From NCBI GenBank assembly GCA_020216785.1, contig JAIWNO010000304.1, positions 1-11,914 on the forward strand: a stretch of 11,914 nt of DNA, written 5' to 3'. Position numbers and translations under genes: made by a program. Every line of letters begins with the position of its first letter. Positions within the stretch are counted from its first letter, which is position 1. The DNA is from Desulfomonile sp. GTDB lineage: Bacteria; Desulfobacterota; Desulfomonilia; Desulfomonilales; Desulfomonilaceae. Below are positions 6,437 to 11,914 of this stretch, piece by piece. Under the pieces are notes generated by a model, which worked only from the letters and a program-made list of their open reading frames with translations, searched no databases and was not told the origin of the DNA.

Positions 6437-6805
6437 TCAGAGCACCTCCGGGGCAAGGGATACGATCTTCATGAACTTCTTGGCTCGCAGTTCCCGTGCC
6501 ACGGGACCGAAGATGCGCGTGCCGATGGGTTCCAGCTGATTGTTAATCAGGACAGCCGAATTGTCGTCAAAGCGGATGTACGACCCGTCCGGACGTCTCA
6601 CGGCCCGGGTGGTACGCACGACTACCGCTTTGTGCACCTCGCCCTTCTTGACCTTGGCGTTCGGGATGGCCTCTTTGACCGAGACCACGATCACGTCCCC
6701 TACTGACGCATATTTCCGTCGCGTACCTCCGAGCACTTTGATGCAGAACAGCTCCTTGGCGCCGGAATTGTCCGCCACATCCAGCCTGGTTTGCTGTTGA
6801 ATCAT
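6437..6805 (-). CDS. rplN: 50S ribosomal protein L14
   Basis: L14 lies at the subunit interface, bridging to 16S helix 14. The 122-residue product is of exact family length and carries MIQQQTRLDVADNSGAKE at the start and the signature GTRIFGPVARELR (95-107). The ATG overlaps the rpsQ stop as ATGA and has GGAGG six bases upstream. In E. coli a transcription unit boundary falls between rpsQ and rplN; here the overlap leaves no room for one. Confidence 0.98.
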   Translation of the reverse strand: MIQQQTRLDVADNSGAKELFCIKVLGGTRRKYASVGDVIVVSVKEAIPNAKVKKGEVHKAVVVRTTRAVRRPDGSYIRFDDNSAVLINNQLEPIGTRIFGPVARELRAKKFMKIVSLAPEVL

Positions 6806-7089
6806 AAAGCACCTCCAGGCAGCGACGCCTCTTTCACGATCTTCTGCACCCGCCAGTTCTTTCTTCGGCTCAGCGGACGTGTTTCCACGATCGTTACCTC
6901 GTCGCCTATCCGGCAGCGGTTTTCTTCATCGTGGGCCATGAACCGTTTTCGGCGGCGGACGTATTTTTTGTATACCGGATGCAACACCGTCTGGGAGACT
7001 TCCACCACGACGGTCTTATCCATTTTATCGCTCACCACGACGCCCGTGCGGACCTTATGTTGGCCGCGTTTCTTCGGGGAGTTCTCCAT
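6802..7089 (-). CDS. rpsQ: 30S ribosomal protein S17
   Basis: S17 is an OB-fold primary binder of 16S rRNA. The 95-residue product has RTGVVVSDKMDKTVVVEV (14-31), HPVYKKYVRRRKRFMAHDE (37-55) and GDEVTIVETRPLSRRKNWRV (62-81), all typical. It is somewhat longer than the E. coli protein because of short extensions at both ends. The start overlaps the rpmC stop (TAATG), and the GGAGG-like purine tract is in the rpmC end (AAGGAGG). Confidence 0.98.
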   Translation of the reverse strand: MENSPKKRGQHKVRTGVVVSDKMDKTVVVEVSQTVLHPVYKKYVRRRKRFMAHDEENRCRIGDEVTIVETRPLSRRKNWRVQKIVKEASLPGGAL

Positions 7090-7280
7090 TAAGAACCCTC
7101 CTTCTCGCGGATGATGGTTTTCACCCGTGCAATAGTCCGACGCAGTTGCTGGAGGCGACTGGTCTTGTCAAGCTGGCCTGTGGCGTGCTTGAAGCGCAAC
7201 TTGAACTCTTCGTCACGGAATTCGCGTTCCTTGACGCGGAGCTCGTCGACGGACATCTGCCTGAGCTCCCGCGCTTTCAT
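7089..7280 (-). CDS. rpmC: 50S ribosomal protein L29
   Basis: L29 is a small helical protein at the tunnel exit, where with L23 it forms part of the docking site for trigger factor and SRP. The 63-residue product starts MKARELRQMSVDEL and has the conserved second-helix region around TGQLDKTSRLQQLRRTIARV (34-53). It begins within the rplP stop (ATGA), with GGAGGTGGC just upstream, so translation is probably coupled. Confidence 0.97.
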   Translation of the reverse strand: MKARELRQMSVDELRVKEREFRDEEFKLRFKHATGQLDKTSRLQQLRRTIARVKTIIREKEGS

Positions 7281-7693
7281 GCCACCTCCTCCCGCACGAC
7301 AAAGCGGCTTTTGACCGGGAGTTTGCGGGCCGCGAGGCGGAAGGCCTCACGAGCAACCTCAATGGGCACACCTTCCATCTCGTACATGATCTTTCCGGGC
7401 TTGACCACTGCTACCCAGTCCTCGGGAGAACCTTTGCCTTTGCCCATACGGGTTTCAGCCGGCTTCTTCGTGATCGGCTTGTCCGGGAAGACCCGTATCC
7501 AGATCTTGCCGCCCCTCTTCACATGGCGCGTCATTGCGATTCGGCCGGCCTCGATCTGTCGGGCAGTGATCCAGGTCGGCTCGAGGGCCATGAGCCCGTA
7601 TTCACCGAACGACACTTTGGTTCCCTTCAAAGGCCTGCCGGTCCTTCGGCCTTTTTGCTTCTTTCTGTATTTGACTTTCTTGGGGGCTAGCAT
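7277..7693 (-). CDS. rplP: 50S ribosomal protein L16
   Basis: L16 organises the A-tRNA site and completes late large-subunit assembly. The 138-residue product shows MLAPKKVKYRKKQKGR at the start, the core REQ-like region RQIEAGRIAMTRHVKRGGKI (45-64), RVFPDKPITKKPAETRMGKG (67-86) and PVKSRFV near the end. Length is normal. The ATG is one base past the rpsC stop, with GGAG seven bases upstream. Confidence 0.98.
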   Translation of the reverse strand: MLAPKKVKYRKKQKGRRTGRPLKGTKVSFGEYGLMALEPTWITARQIEAGRIAMTRHVKRGGKIWIRVFPDKPITKKPAETRMGKGKGSPEDWVAVVKPGKIMYEMEGVPIEVAREAFRLAARKLPVKSRFVVREEVA

Positions 7694-7694
7694 C

Positions 7695-8339
7695 TCAACT
7701 CTCCGACGGCTCGCGAGCGATCATTTCGCCCTTGAAAATCCATACCTTGACGCCTATCACGCCGTACGTGGTCGTAGCTTCGGCAAAACCGTAGTCGATG
7801 TCCGCCCTGAGGGTCTGCAGCGGAACGCGGCCTTCTCTATACCATTCCCGCCGCGCCATTTCCGCGCCGCCCAAGCGGCCGGCAGTGGCAATGCGGATGC
7901 CTTTCGCGCCGGACTTGAGCGCTCCGGTCACCGATTTCTTCATGGCCCGTCGAAAGGCGACACGGCGCTCAAGCTGTTGGGCCACGTTTTCCGCCACGAG
8001 CTGCGCGTCGATCTCGGGTCTCCGGATTTCCTTGATATCGACCACCACGTCCTTATCGGTTTCCGACTGGATAGCTCTACGCAGTTTTTCGATCTCGCTT
8101 CCTTTCGGCCCGATGACGATTCCCGGCCGGGCCGTGTGAATGATCATCCGGATCTTTCCCGCCGCGCGCTCAATCTCTACCTTGGCAATACTTGCCTGCG
8201 ACAGACGCTTTTTGATGAAATTCCGCAGTCGAAGATCCTCGACGAGGAAATCGCCGTAATCCTTTTCGGAATACCACCGGGAGTCCCATGTCCGGATGAC
8301 GCCGAGCCGGAACCCGTGCGGATGTGTCTTCTGACCCAC
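7695..8339 (-). CDS. rpsC: 30S ribosomal protein S3
   Basis: S3 forms part of the mRNA entry helicase on the 30S head. The 214-residue protein starts MGQKTHPHGFRLGV, has a KH domain with the GxxG loop GPKG (77-80) preceded by ARPGIVI, and the C-terminal signature GRLGGAEMARREWYREG (154-170) followed by LRADIDYG. The start codon is GTG, following GAGGAGGG with about seven bases of spacing. Among the S10-block genes it has one of the larger upstream spacers, 77 nt after rplV; I see no convincing structure there. Confidence 0.98.
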   Translation of the reverse strand: MGQKTHPHGFRLGVIRTWDSRWYSEKDYGDFLVEDLRLRNFIKKRLSQASIAKVEIERAAGKIRMIIHTARPGIVIGPKGSEIEKLRRAIQSETDKDVVVDIKEIRRPEIDAQLVAENVAQQLERRVAFRRAMKKSVTGALKSGAKGIRIATAGRLGGAEMARREWYREGRVPLQTLRADIDYGFAEATTTYGVIGVKVWIFKGEMIAREPSES

Positions 8340-8416
8340 GTGAACCCTCCTCAGGGGGTGCAGGGCCGACCCGGACAGGCATTATGCCGGTCGTGAGGCC
8401 GTCCCATTGAGCGATC

Positions 8417-8749
8417 TTAATCCATATCCAAGCCCACCATGATGTGGCTGGTGCGTTTGCGAATACGGGTGGCGCGTCCCATGGCCCGGGGGCTCCATCG
8501 CTTGAGCATCGGCCCTCCGTCCACGGTCAGCGTCCGAATGTAGAGACGGTCCTCGTCCACGCCGTGCGACTGAGTGGCATTTGCCACTGCGGACCGAATC
8601 ACCTTAGTCAGAATGCGGGCCGCCTTTTGCGGCGTGAAACGGAGCAGCGCCAAGGCGTCGTCCACCGACTTGCCCCGCACGAGGTCCGCCACGAGCCGCG
8701 CCTTGGACGGCGAGATCCGCGCATGTCTCAGGGTAGCCTCCCACTCCAT
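8417..8749 (-). CDS. rplV: 50S ribosomal protein L22
   Basis: L22 extends a beta hairpin into the polypeptide exit tunnel, where macrolides and arrest peptides act. The 110-residue protein has ATLRHARISPSKARLVADLV (5-24), ANATQSHGVDEDRLYI and the tunnel hairpin region MLKRWSPRAMGRATRIRKR (81-99) followed by TSHI. The tip residues look ordinary, with no insertion. The start overlaps the rpsS stop (TAATG), implying coupling. Confidence 0.98.
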   Translation of the reverse strand: MEWEATLRHARISPSKARLVADLVRGKSVDDALALLRFTPQKAARILTKVIRSAVANATQSHGVDEDRLYIRTLTVDGGPMLKRWSPRAMGRATRIRKRTSHIMVGLDMD

Positions 8750-9033
8750 TACTTCTTGCCCTTCTTTGCCTTCTTGTCACCCGCGTGACCGTAGAAGGTG
8801 CGCGTCGGGGAAAATTCCCCGAGCTTGTGACCGACCATGTTCTCCGTAACGAACACGGGGATGAACTTCTTGCCGTTGTGCACTGCGAAGGTAAGCCCGA
8901 CCATGTCCGGGATAATCGTGGATCTCCGGGACCAAGTCTGGATGACCTTCCTCGACCCGGTGCCCTGAGCTTCCCTTACCTTCTCGAGGAGGTGCCCATC
9001 CACAAACGGACCTTTTGTGACGGAACGAGGCAT
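8749..9033 (-). CDS. rpsS: 30S ribosomal protein S19
   Basis: S19 sits in the 30S head and pairs with S13. The 94-residue protein starts MPRSVTKGPFVDGHLL, has IQTWSRRSTIIPDMVG (31-46) and the late motif GHKLGEFSPTRTFYGHAGD (68-86), then a lysine-rich tail. The ATG lies five bases after the rplB stop; its GGAGG sits inside the rplB end, eleven bases from the start. Confidence 0.98.
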   Translation of the reverse strand: MPRSVTKGPFVDGHLLEKVREAQGTGSRKVIQTWSRRSTIIPDMVGLTFAVHNGKKFIPVFVTENMVGHKLGEFSPTRTFYGHAGDKKAKKGKK

Positions 9034-9038
9034 GGTCG

Positions 9039-9863
9039 CTATTTCCTCCGTTTCAGTATGTACTTATCGGAGTACTTCTTTGCCTTGCGCGTCTTGTACC
9101 CCTTGGTGGGAACACCCCACGGCGTCACCGGATGACGTCCGCCGGAAGTCTTGCCTTCGCCGCCGCCATGCGGGTGGTCAACCGGGTTCATGACCACGCC
9201 CCGCACATGCGGCCTGCGCCCTATATGCCGCGTTCGGCCAGCCTTGCCGAACGAGATGTTCTCGTGCTCGAGGATCCCCAGCTGGCCGACTGTGGCACGG
9301 CACCGATCGTGTATCATCCGGACCTCGCCCGACGGGAGCTTGATCTGCACGTAACCCTGTTCCTTCGCCATCACCTGACCGTAGCCGCCAGCGGAGCGGA
9401 TCAACTGGCCGCCTTTTCCGATCTTCATTTCCACGTTGTGGACCATCGTTCCCAACGGGATATTCTTGAGCGGCAGGCTGTTTCCGGGTTTGATGTCCGC
9501 GGCCTCGCCGGCCATAACCGTGTCACCCACATTCAGACCGACCGGCCACAAGATGTAGCGTTTGTCGCCGTCCTGATAGTGAATGAGCGCGATTCGGGCG
9601 CTCCGGTTCGGGTCGTATTCGATGCTCGCCACCGTCCCCGGAACATCCGCTTTGTCCCGCTTGAAATCGATCGTCCGGTAGCGGCGCTTGTGACCGCCGC
9701 CCCGGAAGCGCACCGTAATCCGGCCTGCGTTGTTTCGGCCGCCGCTTTTGGTCAGTCCCTTGGTGAGCGACTTCTGGGGCTCGGTCGCGGTAAGCTCCTC
9801 GAATCCGAACCCGGTGCGAAACCGCATTCCGGGAGATGTAGGCTTGTATTTCTTGACACCCAT
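9039..9863 (-). CDS. rplB: 50S ribosomal protein L2
   Basis: L2 is one of the most conserved large-subunit proteins, needed for subunit association and for the peptidyl transferase centre. The 274-residue product shows the N-terminal GVKKYKPTSPGMR, the RNA-binding core GGRNNAGRITVRFRGGGHKR (41-60) and the signature PVDHPHGGGEG (227-237), which includes the histidine (230 here) studied in E. coli as H229. The C-terminus is the usual basic tail. The ATG follows AGGAAACAGAGC, with a 54-nt spacer after rplW. Confidence 0.99.
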   Translation of the reverse strand: MGVKKYKPTSPGMRFRTGFGFEELTATEPQKSLTKGLTKSGGRNNAGRITVRFRGGGHKRRYRTIDFKRDKADVPGTVASIEYDPNRSARIALIHYQDGDKRYILWPVGLNVGDTVMAGEAADIKPGNSLPLKNIPLGTMVHNVEMKIGKGGQLIRSAGGYGQVMAKEQGYVQIKLPSGEVRMIHDRCRATVGQLGILEHENISFGKAGRTRHIGRRPHVRGVVMNPVDHPHGGGEGKTSGGRHPVTPWGVPTKGYKTRKAKKYSDKYILKRRK

Positions 9864-9917
9864 GCTCTGTTTCCTGATGCTCGTTCGGGCCTTACGGAAG
9901 CCTGGTCAGCCGGCCGA

Positions 9918-10205
9918 CTAGACCCCTTCGAAGAATTCGACCCGGTGTCCTTCCTTCAATGTCACAATTGCCTTTTTCCAGTGCCTGCGGCGGCCCATCA
10001 GCCTGCCCAGTCGTTTGGGTTTACCCTGTCGGTTTTGAGTCCGCACTGAGAGGACCGTTACCTTGAACAGCTTTTCTACCGCCTTCTTGATTTCGGGCTT
10101 CGTGCTTTTCAGCGCCACCTCAAAGACAAGCTGGTTACTCTCGTCTTTCAGCGCAGTGCCCTTCTCGGTGATTACGGGCCTCCGGATGATGTTGTACTCG
10201 TCCAT
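9918..10205 (-). CDS. rplW: 50S ribosomal protein L23
   Basis: L23 lies at the tunnel exit and is the main docking point for trigger factor and SRP. The 95-residue product has IIRRPVITEKGTAL (6-19), FEVALKSTKPEIKKAVEKLF (28-47), and RRRHWKKAIVTLKEG near the end, all typical. It starts one base past the rplD stop codon, so translation is likely coupled. Confidence 0.98.
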   Translation of the reverse strand: MDEYNIIRRPVITEKGTALKDESNQLVFEVALKSTKPEIKKAVEKLFKVTVLSVRTQNRQGKPKRLGRLMGRRRHWKKAIVTLKEGHRVEFFEGV

Positions 10206-10206
10206 G

Positions 10207-10836
10207 TCAGCCCAGCCTCTCGTGAATTTTCGGCACAGTCTCCTTGAGGAGCACCAGCCGCGGGAACCTGAGAAGGTCGTAAACGTTCAGCCCCTCAATG
10301 GGCATCACCAGGTACCGATATAGGTTCCGGGAGGACCTCACGAGGAACTCGTCCTTGTCAGGCGTTATAATGAGGGTCTTTTGATCGTCGACGCCCATGT
10401 TCTTGCATGTTTCGAGAAAAATCCTCGTCTTAGGTGCATCCAACTCGATTTTGTCTACGACGGTGAGGCGATTCTCCAGGAGCTTGGAAGAGAGTACCGA
10501 CTTGAGCGCGGCCTTGCGAACCTTCTTAGGCAGCGAAAAGGCATAGGAGCGGGGATGGGGACCGAAGACCGTGCCGCCGCCGGTCCATACGGGCGAACGG
10601 TTCGAGCCCGCCCGAGCACGGCCGGTTCCCTTCTGGCGCCAGGGCTTCTTACCACCGCCGCTTACTTCGCCTCTGGTGCGAGTCGACGCGGTGCCCTGCC
10701 GACGCTTGGCCAGCTGCCACACGACCACCCGTTGAACGAGATGCTCCCGGATGTCCGCTGCAAAGATCCCGTCGTCCAGTTCAATGGTGTCGACTTTCTC
10801 ACCCTTCTGGTTTATCACGTTTACCAAGGCCATCAT
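10207..10836 (-). CDS. rplD: 50S ribosomal protein L4
   Basis: L4 lines the exit tunnel with a long internal loop; in E. coli it also represses the S10 operon. The 209-residue protein has the loop around residues 44-98, including GGGKKPWRQKGTGRARAGSN (60-79) and GGGTVFGPHPRSY (86-98), followed by LPKKVRKAALKSVLSSKLL. Two consecutive ATG codons open the gene. The first overlaps the rplC stop as ATGA, and its A is the last base of a 16-A run. No Shine-Dalgarno is visible at normal distance, because that space is all A. Initiation therefore probably depends on ribosomes finishing rplC, or on the A-rich leader itself. Confidence 0.97.
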   Translation of the reverse strand: MMALVNVINQKGEKVDTIELDDGIFAADIREHLVQRVVVWQLAKRRQGTASTRTRGEVSGGGKKPWRQKGTGRARAGSNRSPVWTGGGTVFGPHPRSYAFSLPKKVRKAALKSVLSSKLLENRLTVVDKIELDAPKTRIFLETCKNMGVDDQKTLIITPDKDEFLVRSSRNLYRYLVMPIEGLNVYDLLRFPRLVLLKETVPKIHERLG

Positions 10837-11438
10837 TTTTTTTTTTTTTTTACGATTCCGCCGTTGGCGCCCGGTACCGGGCCTTTCAGGAGGATCAGAT
10901 TCTCCTCCGGCCTAACCTCAACCACCGTCACGCTGGGAGCAGTGACTCTGCCGCCCCCCATCCGACCCGGCAGTCTCAGGCCTTTGAACACACGAGACGG
11001 TTGTGCGCACTGGCCTACCGATCCGGGTATCCGGTGGCTGCGGGAGCCGTGGGTCTCGCGGCCGCCCCCGAAGTGCCAGCGCTTGATAACACCGGCAAAT
11101 CCCTTGCCTTTGCCTGTCCCGATGACTTTCACCACCTCGCCGGGCTGGAAAATGTCCGCTCGGATCTCCTGTCCGACCGCCAAAGCGTCCGGATCGTCCG
11201 TGTCGAATTCCCGCAGCACCTGGAACGGCTCGGTACCTGCTTTCTTGAACTGCCCGAGCACCGGCTTGCTCACGCGGCTCTCTTTGGTCCGGCCGAATCC
11301 GATTTGGACCTTGGAACCGCTCTTCTTCTGGATCACTGTGCACGGACCTGCCTCGACGACGGTAACGCCGATGGCACGGCCGTCAGGATCGAATACTTGC
11401 ACCATGCCCAGCTTTTTTCCGATGATTCCCTGAATCAT
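10833..11438 (-). CDS. rplC: 50S ribosomal protein L3
   Basis: L3 is an early assembly protein whose loop reaches towards the peptidyl transferase centre. The 201-residue product starts MIQGIIGKKLGMVQVFDPDG and has GTGKGKGFAGVIKRWHF (107-123), GSRSHRIPGSVGQ (131-143) and RVFKGLRLPGRMG (149-161), as in the family. It ends VPGANGGIVKKKKK: five lysines all coded AAA, so the gene ends in an A16 tract. The ATG follows AGGAG at six bases. Indels in the homopolymer, real or artefactual, would change the C-terminus and could join it to L4. Confidence 0.98.
   Translation of the reverse strand: MIQGIIGKKLGMVQVFDPDGRAIGVTVVEAGPCTVIQKKSGSKVQIGFGRTKESRVSKPVLGQFKKAGTEPFQVLREFDTDDPDALAVGQEIRADIFQPGEVVKVIGTGKGKGFAGVIKRWHFGGGRETHGSRSHRIPGSVGQCAQPSRVFKGLRLPGRMGGGRVTAPSVTVVEVRPEENLILLKGPVPGANGGIVKKKKK
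10836..10851 (-). repeat. A16 homopolymer at the rplC/rplD junction
   Basis: The plus strand has 16 consecutive T; the mRNA sense strand has 16 consecutive A. The first A ends a valine codon, the next fifteen encode five lysines of L3, and the last is also the first base of the L4 start codon. Long A runs are established sites for RNA polymerase slippage and for sequencing or replication length errors. Confidence 0.97.
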
Positions 11439-11474
11439 ATTCCGCTCCTGAACGTGCCTGCGAAAAACCGAACG

Positions 11475-11789
11475 CTACGCCTTGATCTCCACATCGACCC
11501 CCGGCGACAGGTCGAGTTTCATCAGCGCGTCCAGCGTCTGCTGGGTCGGCTCAAGTATATCAAGCAAGCGCTTGTGCACTCTGATTTCGAACTGCTCCCG
11601 CGACTTCTTGTCGATGTGCGGTGAGCGCAGCACGCAGTACTTCTGAATCCGCGTGGGAAGCGGAATCGGGCCCGCAACCTTCGCGCCGGTCCGCCATGCG
11701 GTATCGACGATCTCCGCTGCGGATTGGTCCAGCAGCTTATGGTCGTAGGCTTTGAGCCTGATCCGAATTTTGAGGGCCTGCATCTCCAT
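11475..11789 (-). CDS. rpsJ: 30S ribosomal protein S10 (NusE)
   Basis: S10 belongs to the 30S head and also acts as NusE in antitermination complexes with NusB and NusG. The 104-residue product has IRIRLKAYDHKLLDQSA (8-24), the signature WRTGAKVAGPIPLPTR (32-47) and SPHIDKKSREQFEIRVHKRL (57-76). The open frame extends ten codons further to a TTG, but the ATG chosen has GGGAGG eight bases upstream and gives the normal length. A second ATG two codons later is possible, with worse spacing. It stands 32 nt after tuf. Confidence 0.98.
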   Translation of the reverse strand: MEMQALKIRIRLKAYDHKLLDQSAAEIVDTAWRTGAKVAGPIPLPTRIQKYCVLRSPHIDKKSREQFEIRVHKRLLDILEPTQQTLDALMKLDLSPGVDVEIKA

Positions 11790-11821
11790 GTCCTGAACCT
11801 CCCACGCTCTCTGAGACAACC

Positions 11822-11914
11822 TTACTCGATAATTTCCGAGACGACGCCTGCGCCCACGGTGCGTCCGCCCTCGCGGATCGCAAACCGCAGCTCCTTCTCC
11901 ATCGCAATCGGCGT
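11822..11914 (-). CDS. tuf: Elongation factor Tu, C-terminal fragment
   Basis: The last 30 codons of EF-Tu, which delivers aminoacyl-tRNA to the ribosome. The visible part, from domain III, reads ELRFAIREGGRTVGAGVVSE followed by IIE and a TAA stop, a near-invariant EF-Tu ending. The gene continues past the right edge. Its position directly before rpsJ shows that the str block (rpsL-rpsG-fusA-tuf) is probably joined to the S10 block in this genome. Confidence 0.97.
   Translation of the reverse strand, partial: TPIAMEKELRFAIREGGRTVGAGVVSEIIE

Noticed and set aside
7146..8396. A 416-codon open frame on the plus strand opposite rpmC, rplP and rpsC
   Set aside because: A shadow of highly biased ribosomal protein codons; no domain or plausible start context.
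9888..9902. Small stem-loop in the rplW-rplB spacer (GGCTT with GGCCTT pairing, one bulge)
   Set aside because: Only five pairs, no T-tract, and inside a run of co-directional genes. It is within what chance gives in GC-rich DNA.
10381..11433. A 350-codon open frame on the plus strand opposite rplD and rplC
   Set aside because: Antisense to L4 and L3, runs through the homopolymer as a string of phenylalanines, and has no family resemblance.

Overview
The window is a continuous run of translation and secretion genes, all on the minus strand. It is the merged str/S10/spc/alpha ribosomal protein cluster of a bacterium. In transcription order (right to left) it reads: end of tuf, rpsJ, rplC, rplD, rplW, rplB, rpsS, rplV, rpsC, rplP, rpmC, rpsQ, rplN, rplX, rplE, rpsN, rpsH, rplF, rplR, rpsE, rpmD, rplO, secY, adk, rpmJ, rpsM and the first codons of a gene that is probably rpsK. 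rpmJ is only 37 codons long and was found by reading the minus strand directly. There is no transposon, tRNA, CRISPR array, phage gene or clear intrinsic terminator.

The organism looks like a moderately GC-rich bacterium. The layout (tuf directly before rpsJ, zinc-binding short S14, adk directly after secY) and the protein sequences would fit a deltaproteobacterial / Desulfobacterota lineage. That placement is an inference from memory of the families and was not tested by a search.

The right part (about 7.1-11.9 kb) holds tuf-end plus the S10 block (S10, L3, L4, L23, L2, S19, L22, S3, L16, L29, S17). The middle (about 1.4-6.8 kb) is the spc block (L14, L24, L5, S14, S8, L6, L18, S5, L30, L15, SecY). 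The left end carries adk and the start of the alpha block (L36, S13, probable S11). Most spacers are under 80 nt and many junctions overlap (ATGA at L3/L4, L16/L29 and S17/L14; TAATG at S19/L22 and L29/S17), so one long co-transcribed and translationally coupled unit is likely. SecY makes the protein-conducting channel; Adk recycles AMP; the rest build the two ribosomal subunits.

Most of the region is ordinary. The points worth a second look are: a run of sixteen A residues (mRNA sense) that encodes the L3 lysine tail and runs into the L4 start codon, where a one-base slip would fuse L3 to L4; an adenylate kinase zinc knuckle with C-X4-C instead of C-X2-C; the absence of map and infA between adk and rpmJ, leaving a spacer with a hairpin against the rpmJ ribosome binding site; and several non-ATG starts, including a TTG start for rpsE.
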